DNA from: Microcaldota archaeon
Lineage (GTDB): Archaea > Micrarchaeota > Micrarchaeia > Micrarchaeales > CABMGC01
Reading direction: 5' to 3'
DNA: 57,351 nt
NCBI GenBank assembly: GCA_021790305.1
Contig: JAJYED010000004.1
Coordinates: 1-57,351, forward strand
Position 1 is the first letter of the stretch, and every line of letters starts with the position of its first letter. Below are positions 32,966-40,948 of this stretch, piece by piece. The notes beneath the pieces are model-generated. The model had not been told where the DNA came from and did not search any database. It was given only the letters and a program-made list of their open reading frames with translations. Position numbers and translations under genes: made by a program.

Positions 32966-33688
32966 TTACTTCCTCTTTCTCAGGTCTGCCGTTATTATAT
33001 GGAAGTTTTTCTCTGCGTTGTCATAACCTAGCGCAGACTTGAAGACCTCTGCATCAAGAGTCATGGTGCTGTCAGAATAAGGATCGTTTATGTAGAATGC
33101 GTCCTTATCATAGCCTGTTACGACCACCCAGTGTGGTGATGACTCCATGTACGGATTTATCACATTTGCATCTATCAGCACTATGGGCAGCTGATTTGAA
33201 GAAAGTGCCTTCTTTATAGAATTTATCGTGATGTTGTTTGAGTGCTCCTCTGCAACCTTCATAGAGAGAGCTTTTTCCTTTATCTCGTTGAATGAAGCTG
33301 TGAGAGTATCAAGATTGACATTTTCATATACTGCGAGCTTCCTGTCGTACCCTTCATCCTTAGTATTGCTTATTATTTTTACCCTTGCGCCCCTCTTTGC
33401 AAGTGCGTATGCTATTCCGTACTTTGAACCGTGCCAGACGCTCCCGTTTACAGCTTCCTGCCATATGCCATACTCCTGATCCTTAGATAGCTTGAAGTTC
33501 TTGTTGATATATTTAAGTACCATCATGGTGCATGCTGCGGAGCTTGTGAATTCCTCTGTCTGCGGATAGTGAGGCACTTCAAGGGCGACCTGGGGCCTGA
33601 GCTTTGCCCTCTTAGCGTGATGCTGAGCTTTCGGAGTTTTCTTAACTGGTTTCGCCTTTTTCGCAGATTTCTTCTTGGTTATCGCCAT
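32966..33688 (-). CDS. C39-like (DUF3335-type) papain-fold protein with shifted Cys
   Basis: 240 residues. A Lys/Ala-rich tail (1-30) is followed by a papain-like domain: LEVPHYPQTEEFTSSAACTMMVLKY, WQEAVNGSVWHGSKYGIAYALAKRG, SPHWVVVTGYD (His186) and INDPYSD (Asp202). These match the PF11814-type C39-like peptidases, where the nucleophile motif is EFTCGPA; here position 49 is Ser and a Cys sits at 53. It may be inactive, a Ser variant, or use the moved Cys. The start is 17 nt after the tRNA-Leu 3' end, so the two are probably co-transcribed. Confidence 0.7.
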   Translation of the reverse strand: MAITKKKSAKKAKPVKKTPKAQHHAKRAKLRPQVALEVPHYPQTEEFTSSAACTMMVLKYINKNFKLSKDQEYGIWQEAVNGSVWHGSKYGIAYALAKRGARVKIISNTKDEGYDRKLAVYENVNLDTLTASFNEIKEKALSMKVAEEHSNNITINSIKKALSSNQLPIVLIDANVINPYMESSPHWVVVTGYDKDAFYINDPYSDSTMTLDAEVFKSALGYDNAEKNFHIITADLRKRK

Positions 33689-33705
33689 TGAATCACATTT
33701 TTTGG

Positions 33706-33803
33706 TGCAGGGAGAGAGATTTGTTCAGTGTTATTGAACTCTCGTAGGCCTAAGCCAACAGATCTTGAGTCTGTCGCGTTTGACCAGGCTCCGCCATCCC
33801 TGC
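33706..33803 (-). tRNA. tRNA-Leu (CAA) with a 13-nt T-loop intron
   Basis: Acceptor GCAGGGA/TCCCTGC, 7 bp; anticodon stem ACAGA/TCTGT with loop CTCAAGA, anticodon CAA; class II variable arm with a GGC/GCC stem; T stem GAGAG/CTCTC. The T loop has 20 nt instead of 7. Removing 33721-33733 (TAACACTGAACAA) restores TTCAAAT. The precursor folds into a bulge-helix-bulge: helix GTTC/GAAC, bulges AAT and AAA, each cut after its second base. CCA follows the discriminator A (33703-33705), possibly by chance. Confidence 0.9.
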
Positions 33804-33914
33804 ACGGCTATTTAATTATATGTTTCATTATATAATATTATCTAGTATTTATACGTTTGCATTGCAAAAAAACGCGTGATTTCCTCAGTTTTACTGATAT
33901 TTAAAGGTTAGGTT

Positions 33915-35354
33915 ATGAGAGTGAAGAAGATTGATGAGTATAGGTTCAGGATAGAGAAAGACGCCTCTAGCGGCATGAATACAGGCGTGGTAATGTACTC
34001 CTCTGAAAAGCTTATGGCCAATCTTAAGAATGATAGGACGATGCAGCAGGCCGCAAATGCGGCAACGCTCCCTGGAATACGGGGTAATGTGATGGTTATG
34101 CCTGACGGGCATGAGGGGTATGGTTTTCCCGTAGGAGGCGTAGCTGGTTTCGACGCTGATGAAGGGATAATCTCTCCTGGGGCGATAGGATTTGACATAA
34201 ACTGCGGGATACGTGTCATAAGAACCAATCTTGAAGAATCAGATATAAGGAAGAATATGAAAAAACTCTCTGATGAGATATTCCTGAATGTGCCTAGCGG
34301 GCTTGACAGCAGGCTCAAAATAGGTTTTGAGCCTTCGGATTTAGAAAGAGTGGCTCAGGAAGGTGCAGCATATCTTGTAAGCAAGGGCTTTGGAGTCAGT
34401 GAGGATATAGAGCATATGGAGGAGAAGGGCTGCATGGAAGGGGCGGATTTCTCAAAGGTCAGCCAGCGTGCAAAATCAAGAGGAAAGAATCAGCTTGGCA
34501 CTCTCGGAGCCGGCAATCACTTCCTTGAGATACAGAAAATTGATAAGATCTTCGACAAGAAACTTGCAAAGGCTTATGGAGTCTATGAAGGACAGATAGT
34601 GATCATGGTGCATACAGGCTCACGGGGTTTCGGCCACCAGATATGCAGCGATTATCTTCGCACACTTGCGGAATATCAGGCAAGAAAGGGCATACAGATA
34701 GTTGATCCGGAGCTGAGCTACGCGCATGTTAAGAGCAAAGAGGCAGAGGACTACCTTAAGGCTATGAAGTGCGGGGTGAACTTCGCATTTGCAAACAGGG
34801 AGATGATAACGCACATAATAAGAGAGAGCTTTGAGAAGGTTATGGGAAGGAGTGCTGAGGAACTGGGAATGAGCTTGCTGTACGATCTTTCCCATAATAT
34901 AGCAAAGCTTGAGGAGCACAAGGTTGAGGGTAAAAAGGAGAGAGTATATGTGCATAGGAAGGGAGCTACAAGGGCTTTTGCAAAAGGAAGGAAGGAGATA
35001 CCTGAAGCTTATAGGGATTACGGGCAGCCTGTGCTCATACCCGGAAGCATGGGAACAGCCAGCTACATACTTGCAGGGGGAGAAGGAGCGATGGAGGAGA
35101 CTTTCGGTTCTGCGTGCCATGGTGCAGGAAGGGTGATGTCAAGACACCAGGCACTGCGCGAGATAGGAGCGGAGAAGACAATGGCCTCTATGAAGAGCAA
35201 GGATATAGAGCTCAGGGTGCATGACAGGAGGCTGGTAAGCGAGGAATCGGAGTGGGTATACAAGGACATAGATGAGGTAATAAGAGTGGTGGAAGGGGCT
35301 GGGCTTGCACTGCCGGTATCAAGGAATGTGCCCATAGCTGTGATAAAAGGCTGA
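33915..35354 (+). CDS. rtcB: tRNA-splicing ligase RtcB
   Basis: 479 residues, normal length with no intein. A GTP- and Mn-dependent ligase joining 2',3'-cyclic phosphate and 5'-OH ends after tRNA intron excision. Family motifs: VMPDGHEGYGFPVGGVAGFDADEGIISPGAIGFDINCGIR, LGTLGAGNHFLEIQ, MVHTGSRGFGHQI and the guanylylated His in CHGAGRVMSRHQA. It lies beside an intron-bearing tRNA-Leu and matches the need created by at least three spliced tRNAs in this window. Confidence 0.97.
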   Translation: MRVKKIDEYRFRIEKDASSGMNTGVVMYSSEKLMANLKNDRTMQQAANAATLPGIRGNVMVMPDGHEGYGFPVGGVAGFDADEGIISPGAIGFDINCGIRVIRTNLEESDIRKNMKKLSDEIFLNVPSGLDSRLKIGFEPSDLERVAQEGAAYLVSKGFGVSEDIEHMEEKGCMEGADFSKVSQRAKSRGKNQLGTLGAGNHFLEIQKIDKIFDKKLAKAYGVYEGQIVIMVHTGSRGFGHQICSDYLRTLAEYQARKGIQIVDPELSYAHVKSKEAEDYLKAMKCGVNFAFANREMITHIIRESFEKVMGRSAEELGMSLLYDLSHNIAKLEEHKVEGKKERVYVHRKGATRAFAKGRKEIPEAYRDYGQPVLIPGSMGTASYILAGGEGAMEETFGSACHGAGRVMSRHQALREIGAEKTMASMKSKDIELRVHDRRLVSEESEWVYKDIDEVIRVVEGAGLALPVSRNVPIAVIKG

Positions 35355-35466
35355 TACGCCACTCTTGAACGAAAAATTATGAATCTGAGAAGAGCTTTTT
35401 GAGTAAAAAAGTGCCAGGACATTGTTAAATGATAGTAAATGCTGTACTATGAATGAGATAAAGGTC

Positions 35467-35997
35467 TCATTTAGATAATTTATACCTCTTAATTGTTTTA
35501 AAACGTCCTGTTTGCCTCTCTTCAACAATGTAGATATAATTGATTTTATGTATTCTTTTTATTTTCTTTGAATTCACTTCGTTAAATGCGTTTTTGAACT
35601 TGTTCTTTTGTATCTTATCTCCGACTGCGATATGTGGAATCCATAATTTTGTGGTATAATCAGTTGAAAATTTCTTACTATATAATTTAAAAAGATGATT
35701 TATTGCTTTATTCAACCTAATTAAGTCGCTTGTTCTTTTTATCTTATAGTATATCCTTCTTTTTGACCAATTAGTTAAACCGACAATCTCTATTTTGATG
35801 GGTTTAGTTTCAGAACTTATTTTCTTTAGTTCTTTTTTTATTTCGTTTAGATTTTTTATTTTTCCGATCTGGAAAGTTATGTGCGGATAATTATCTGAAG
35901 CTCCAGTTATTCCATTATATTTTCTTTCAAAGTCCTTGAAAAGTTTCATAAGTTTTTTATCGTCGTTTACAATTGATAAGATGTAGATTTTTGACAT
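35467..35997 (-). CDS. 2H phosphoesterase (2'-5' RNA ligase-like)
   Basis: 176 residues from ATG 35997 (GAGGGA 5 nt upstream). Two His-containing motifs, YPHITFQ and WIPHIAVGD, about 90 residues apart define the 2H superfamily (LigT/ThpR-like), which acts on 2'-5' or cyclic phosphate RNA ends. The gene is far more AT- and Lys(AAA)-rich than its neighbours, suggesting recent transfer. Its position near rtcB is suggestive, because both handle 2',3'-cyclic phosphate chemistry, but the transcripts converge. Confidence 0.75.
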   Translation of the reverse strand: MSKIYILSIVNDDKKLMKLFKDFERKYNGITGASDNYPHITFQIGKIKNLNEIKKELKKISSETKPIKIEIVGLTNWSKRRIYYKIKRTSDLIRLNKAINHLFKLYSKKFSTDYTTKLWIPHIAVGDKIQKNKFKNAFNEVNSKKIKRIHKINYIYIVEERQTGRFKTIKRYKLSK

Positions 35998-36049
35998 TTT
36001 ATTCCCTCTTTGGTCCACCTATAAGATTACTTTTGCCTTCTGTCTCTAC

Positions 36050-36871
36050 TTATATCCCTGCAGCACCGGCCACGTTTTTGATACGTTTCTTGTATACATT
36101 GTATTTCGGAAGGTCTATGAATGAAGAGATCATATCGAGAAGTTTTTCTGCGCTGTCGAACTCTTTCTTCATTGCAAGATGCCTTGCAGCATAGAATACC
36201 GCATTCAGCTCCCTTTCACGAAGCAATTCGTTTATCTTCTTCTCTGCATCCTTTTCGTTGGTCTCTGTTGCGAGTGCCATCTTCGCATATTTGAATGCAA
36301 GAGTGGTGTTCATCTGCTGGTCCAGTATTATCGATGCGTGCGCATACCTCTTCAACTTTATCTCAGCCATCGCCTTTATGAAGAGTGAATTCTCGTCAGA
36401 GGCTTTTGAAAGTTCGAGGATTTCTATGCTTTTGTGAAGGCACTCCCTGTTTCTGGATTCGAGATGCATGGCATTATACTTGTTCCTTTTAGGCTCGTCA
36501 TTCCTGTTGTCTGCATTTCTCTCCATGAATGCCTTCATGTTATAGTCCACATCCAGATAGGTTATATCTGAAAGTGATCTGTAGAGAGAGGCAAGAGCGT
36601 ATAGCACTTTTGGATCTGCATTTGTGCAGAGCTGTTCTGCATTCTCAATGGCTTCAAGATACGCCCCTTTAGCTATGGATTGGCTTATGCCACCGAGCTT
36701 GGATGCGACTACAGGATCAAGGATGTTCTTCTCTCCAGGCACCACTATTGATTCGCATAGCGGGCATATGGAATAAGGACCTTCTGCGCACATGTATTCT
36801 GTTGAACAGTAGGCGCACTTTGCCTTTGATTCTGGAAGCTTGAATGCCTTTGCATTATGATACAGGCCCAT
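36050..36871 (-). CDS. Zinc-ribbon protein with TPR-like helices
   Basis: 273 residues. The N-terminal four-Cys zinc ribbon (CAYCSTEYMC...CPLC, residues 19-38) leads into helical repeats resembling TPRs (SIAKGAYLEAIENAEQLC; KVLYALASLYRSL; ILDQQMNTTLAFKYAKMAL; DSAEKLLDMI). Probably a protein-protein scaffold. A minus-strand TATA (ATATAAAAT, around 36895) just before the ATG indicates a leaderless mRNA; it overlaps the flpA 3' end. No family recognised. Confidence 0.6.
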   Translation of the reverse strand: MGLYHNAKAFKLPESKAKCAYCSTEYMCAEGPYSICPLCESIVVPGEKNILDPVVASKLGGISQSIAKGAYLEAIENAEQLCTNADPKVLYALASLYRSLSDITYLDVDYNMKAFMERNADNRNDEPKRNKYNAMHLESRNRECLHKSIEILELSKASDENSLFIKAMAEIKLKRYAHASIILDQQMNTTLAFKYAKMALATETNEKDAEKKINELLRERELNAVFYAARHLAMKKEFDSAEKLLDMISSFIDLPKYNVYKKRIKNVAGAAGI

Positions 36872-36904
36872 GATTAACTTGTATCATAAAACATTTTATA
36901 TATG

Positions 36905-37564
36905 TCAGCGTTTTTTGAGTACAGCGAATAGGTGCATCCTGTCGAAAGGCATAAGGTCCATTGACTCCACAACCTCGAATGTTCCGGATACCGCCTTTAG
37001 GAATTCCTTGTACACCACTTTCGGATTCTTTGATACGCTGATGCTCTGTGACTTTATTGCAACATATGCATAGCTTCCTTTTCCTAGGAACCTGCTGTTC
37101 TCGATAAGCATCTGCGCCTGATCCCTTGCGGCTATATCCTGATACAGCACGTCTGCAAGGCCCACTTCTTCAGCATACCTCTCAACGTTCCTTGCATTTT
37201 CCAGTATAGGCAGCATATTCTCCCGCTTTTCGCAGACCTTTATCAGATCTCGTACGCTTCTCTCAGATACCTCTACGCAGTAGAGCTCTCCTTCCATTGA
37301 TATTATGTCGCTTATATGGCTGCATGTTGTGCCTGTCGCTGCTCCCAGGTAAAGAACCTTGCTCCCCTTCTTTATCTGCATGTGCCTCATTCCTTTCAGA
37401 ATGGCAGCGGCAAGCTTTGATCTGTAGGGATTCCATAGCCTGTACTCTTTGCCATCCGCTTTAACAAGCTCTTCTCCGTATACCTTCTCTCCCTGTACAA
37501 GATTGACAGTTGCAAGCTTTCCATTCACCCTGAACACCCCGTCGAATACTTCCTTTGCAGTCAT
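36905..37564 (-). CDS. flpA: Fibrillarin, C/D-box RNP 2'-O-methyltransferase
   Basis: 219 residues. Catalytic subunit of the C/D-box sRNP: with L7Ae, Nop5 and a guide sRNA it methylates ribose 2'-OH in rRNA and tRNA. Methyltransferase motifs include KVLYLGAATGTTCSHISDI, LYCVEVSERSVRDL, ADVLYQDIA and YVAIKSQSIS. Nop5, its usual operon partner in archaea, is not adjacent. A C/D-box guide candidate is present at 46036. Confidence 0.95.
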   Translation of the reverse strand: MTAKEVFDGVFRVNGKLATVNLVQGEKVYGEELVKADGKEYRLWNPYRSKLAAAILKGMRHMQIKKGSKVLYLGAATGTTCSHISDIISMEGELYCVEVSERSVRDLIKVCEKRENMLPILENARNVERYAEEVGLADVLYQDIAARDQAQMLIENSRFLGKGSYAYVAIKSQSISVSKNPKVVYKEFLKAVSGTFEVVESMDLMPFDRMHLFAVLKKR

Positions 37565-37592
37565 TAGAACACTGACATGATTTGGCGATGCA

Positions 37593-37602
37593 TATTTATA
37601 AT
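37593..37602. promoter_or_regulatory. Shared bidirectional TATA box (flpA / kinase)
   Basis: TATTTATAAT reads as a TATA element on both strands. It is centred about 27 nt from ATG 37625 (kinase, plus) and about 34 nt from ATG 37564 (flpA, minus). No other TATA box is visible in this short gap. Confidence 0.5.
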
Positions 37603-37624
37603 CCTTTTAATGGACAATACGTTC

Positions 37625-39886
37625 ATGGACGGCGACCGGTATGACAATCTGCTCTCCGTAGTGACAGGACTTTATAAGGAAGCAGGTACTCCTGCGGAGC
37701 TTATGAAGAGGTTTTCAACGAAGATGCAGAGCGTCAGCGGTGTCGACAGCGCCATAGTAAAGGAATCGAGTGCAGACAGTAAGAGAGGCAATTTTGAGGA
37801 GTTCATATTCAACACGAGAAAGCCGTATGTTGACAACAGCCTTAGCGACTATTCGGCTTTTCCTGAGCTGATAGAGTATTACAACAAGGGATACAAGAGC
37901 TGCATGGTGCTTCCGATAAGCGCTTACGATAGGAAGTTCGGGCTGCTAATACTCCTGTCAAAGCAGGAGGAAGCCTTTGGGGGCAATGCCATCTCTGATG
38001 CAGTGGTAATGGCCGAAGCCGTAGGTAATGCAGCGCTCTTCTTATCTGAGAAGGAGAAGAGCGTAAATCTTGCAAAGTATTTTGACGCAGCGTTTAATGC
38101 GGCTGTGCCGCAGGTGCTTATAGACAAGAATGGAAATGTTGTAAAAGCCAACAAAGGCTATGCCAATCTTTTTGATTATTCTGTTAGGGAGGCGATCGGC
38201 AAGAGTTTCGCCAATAACTTCAAGCTTGGAGAACAGGAGATGAAAGAGCTATTTGCAGGAGTGCCTCTTAATACTAGGACAGTCGATGGCAGACTTTTTG
38301 CAATAAGAGGAAGCACTGTAAACGAGAGGCTGACTCATCTCCTGATACGGGATATTACTGAGCATGAGAATCTGGAGAGGAGATTAGATACTGCGCAGAA
38401 AAGCAGGAATGATGTATTTATCGCAATGGATCGCAGCTTTAAGATAACGTGGATAAGCAGCAATGCGGCAGGAGTTCTCGGAATCATTCCTGAAGAAGTA
38501 ATAGGAGTAAATTTCACTGATATGGTGAAGGACGGCTCAGGCATATTGGCTGCGCTTGCGGGAGCTGCCGACAAGGAGTATTCTGCAAACATAAGGTTAA
38601 GCATAGGCAACGGCATGAATGCGGATATGAAAGCTTATCTGTATAGAAAGGATAATTCCATATATGGTGTGCTTTCAAAAGAACATGAGAGGTACTTCAA
38701 AGAGCTTAGCTCAACTTTTGACCAGGTAATAGGCATATCCAACGATTCAATCATAAGGATAGATGAGAATGGGATGATAACCGGGGTGAATAAAAGCTTT
38801 GAGAAGATTCTCAAATACACTCAGGAAGAGGTTTATGGGAAGCCGGTTACAAACATGTATGGCACGGCAGATGGACAGAAGCTGAGTTCGTATATATCTA
38901 TGGCAAAGAAGAACGGAATCGTAACGGACATGTTCGGAAACATGCATGCAAAAAACAGCGATGAGCTTGTGCCTTTCAAGTTTAGCATAAAGAGGATAAA
39001 TGAGGGTTATAGCAGCAATATGAGCTTCCTGATAATAGGTACTGAGCTTGCCACAAAGACGCGTATGGAGGACTTGGAAAATGAGATTGAGAGAAGAGAC
39101 AGGGAGGCACAGAAGTATAAGGCTGAGAGCGATCTGAAGACGCAATTTATAAATAATATATCCCATGACCTGAAGACCCCTATAACAAATATAAAGGGCT
39201 TCTCCAAGCTGCTCTATAAAGGAGAGTTCGGCGAACTTAATGAGGATCAGAAAGGGTACCTTAAGATAATAATGGATGAGCTTGACAGACTGATGAATCT
39301 GATAGGGCAGATGCTTGACGTTGCAAAACTCTCTTCTGGTAAGGTAGTGCTTGACCTGCAGCAGGTAAATTTCAATGAGCTCCTGAATAATCCGAGCATA
39401 AAGGCCTTTGAGGAAGTGTGCAAGGCAAAAGGGCTGTACTTCAGGTCACATGTCGATTATGATGTGCCTACGATAATAGCAGACCCAAACAGGCTGATAC
39501 AGGTTTTGGTCAATCTTATAGGCAATTCAGTAAAGTTTACTGAAAGTGGAGGGATAGAGATTATTGTAAAACGAGTGTCCAAGAACAGCAGGTATGTGAG
39601 AGTGACTGTGAAGGATACAGGCATAGGAATTCCAAGGGAAGAGAAGAAGAAGGTCTTTGGCAAATTCTTCCAGGTGCCGCATAGGGATAATCTGAAGATG
39701 CAAGAGGGAGCTGGCACGGGACTTGGTTTGTCGATAACAAAGGAGATAGTGCATCTTCATGGGGGGAAAGTCGGCGTTGAGTCCGAACCTGGAAAAGGCA
39801 GTGAGTTCTGGTTCAGGATGCCGTTCAGCGCTAAGGTCAAGAAGGAATCAAAGAAGCAGGCGCCTAAAGACAAGGTCAAGGAATGA
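37625..39886 (+). CDS. Cytoplasmic histidine kinase with GAF and PAS domains
   Basis: 753 residues from ATG 37625 (TATA box 27 nt upstream; ATG 37610 is too close). Order: GAF-like domain (about 5-145), three PAS-like domains (about 150-255, 265-365, 370-480), short coiled coil, HisKA with phospho-acceptor His514 (NISHDLKTPITN), and HATPase (N box NLIGNSVKF, G1 DTGIGIP, G2 GAGTGLGLSI). No membrane helices, so it senses an internal signal. The response regulator at 40949 is the likely partner, separated by an oppositely oriented exported-protein gene. Confidence 0.9.
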   Translation: MDGDRYDNLLSVVTGLYKEAGTPAELMKRFSTKMQSVSGVDSAIVKESSADSKRGNFEEFIFNTRKPYVDNSLSDYSAFPELIEYYNKGYKSCMVLPISAYDRKFGLLILLSKQEEAFGGNAISDAVVMAEAVGNAALFLSEKEKSVNLAKYFDAAFNAAVPQVLIDKNGNVVKANKGYANLFDYSVREAIGKSFANNFKLGEQEMKELFAGVPLNTRTVDGRLFAIRGSTVNERLTHLLIRDITEHENLERRLDTAQKSRNDVFIAMDRSFKITWISSNAAGVLGIIPEEVIGVNFTDMVKDGSGILAALAGAADKEYSANIRLSIGNGMNADMKAYLYRKDNSIYGVLSKEHERYFKELSSTFDQVIGISNDSIIRIDENGMITGVNKSFEKILKYTQEEVYGKPVTNMYGTADGQKLSSYISMAKKNGIVTDMFGNMHAKNSDELVPFKFSIKRINEGYSSNMSFLIIGTELATKTRMEDLENEIERRDREAQKYKAESDLKTQFINNISHDLKTPITNIKGFSKLLYKGEFGELNEDQKGYLKIIMDELDRLMNLIGQMLDVAKLSSGKVVLDLQQVNFNELLNNPSIKAFEEVCKAKGLYFRSHVDYDVPTIIADPNRLIQVLVNLIGNSVKFTESGGIEIIVKRVSKNSRYVRVTVKDTGIGIPREEKKKVFGKFFQVPHRDNLKMQEGAGTGLGLSITKEIVHLHGGKVGVESEPGKGSEFWFRMPFSAKVKKESKKQAPKDKVKE

Positions 39887-40841
39887 GTGCGGCGCATGCA
39901 TTCCCTATTGACTTTTGGGAGTTATAGTTCGATTCTACCTGCGAGTAGGTAAGCCCGCTGAATAATCCAGTGAATGTAGTTGTTACAGTGACATTGGAAG
40001 GGTAGGTAAACTGGGCATTAAGGGCAGCTTTTGAACCAAGAGTCTTTGATACAGTAGTGTATGTTATGTTGTAAGTTCCAGGAGAGACCTCTACTGCTGA
40101 TGAGGTGATTTCGTACGGAGTTACCTTGCTTGTATTGTAATATGTATTCTGTCCTGAAGGTGCAGAGTGCTGCGTTGAGATGAAGGTTGAATTGTATAAT
40201 GAAGGAGTGCATGATTGCGTTGCCTGATAAAGTGCTGCGTAGTTGCCCATCAGCGTGCCTACAGATGTTTTATTGAATGAAGATATTGCAAGGGCGCCAG
40301 TATTGACTGTCGTTGTTGGCTGTATCGTTGATATTGTGGTGCTGCCTGAGGTGGTAGTTGCAGTTGTAGTGGCAGTGGTCGGATTTCCTGAGACGCCTGT
40401 GGAAATCTTTATGTCTGCAGGTATCTGCACCACAGAGAGAACAGCGCCTGTGTTGTTTGATGAAATAAGCTTGAGTTCCATGTCTGCGTATTGTGACCCG
40501 CTAAGGCTGATGTTTGCCGTCTGGCCTTTGCTTATCCTCAGAGCTATCGTCTGACCCTGGAAGATAGGTATACTGCTGAGATACAGATTAACTAATGATG
40601 GAGTAGAATAGTTAAGGTATACTGAGAATTGATTGCCATTGTTTAACATAAGATTCTGTGCAGACCCTTTCTGCAGAACGAATGTGTAGTTCTGGCTTAT
40701 CTGCCTTGTCCCGTTTCCGGAAGAGAGGACAGCGTATGCTGCTATTATCACTAGAATAACAATAACTGCTGCTATTACTACCTTGCCGTTGCCTTTTCTA
40801 GCAACTTGGTTATGTACGCGGTGATGTTTGCCAAATCTCAT
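39876..40841 (-). CDS. N-terminally anchored exported protein, Thr-rich linker
   Basis: 321 residues. A basic cytoplasmic start (MRFGKHHRVHNQVARKGNGK) is followed by one hydrophobic helix (about 21-38) and an extracellular part: a beta domain (45-150), a Thr-rich linker (TTATTTATTTSGSTT) and a second beta domain with two Cys (CTPS..., GNACAALIP) that could form a disulfide. It overlaps the kinase 3' end by 11 nt. It could be an envelope sensor for the two-component system, but only position suggests this. Confidence 0.65.
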   Translation of the reverse strand: MRFGKHHRVHNQVARKGNGKVVIAAVIVILVIIAAYAVLSSGNGTRQISQNYTFVLQKGSAQNLMLNNGNQFSVYLNYSTPSLVNLYLSSIPIFQGQTIALRISKGQTANISLSGSQYADMELKLISSNNTGAVLSVVQIPADIKISTGVSGNPTTATTTATTTSGSTTISTIQPTTTVNTGALAISSFNKTSVGTLMGNYAALYQATQSCTPSLYNSTFISTQHSAPSGQNTYYNTSKVTPYEITSSAVEVSPGTYNITYTTVSKTLGSKAALNAQFTYPSNVTVTTTFTGLFSGLTYSQVESNYNSQKSIGNACAALIP

Positions 40842-40948
40842 GTTTTAGATTTATACGCATGCATTTTAATAGTTTACTTGCAGCGAGGTGCAGGGAAATG
40901 ATAAGAAATATTATATACTTTATACGAATCCTATTATAGGCGATCAGA

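Noticed and set aside
33703-33705. Genomically encoded CCA on tRNA-Leu
   Set aside because: None of the other four tRNAs has it; a chance match of three bases is plausible.
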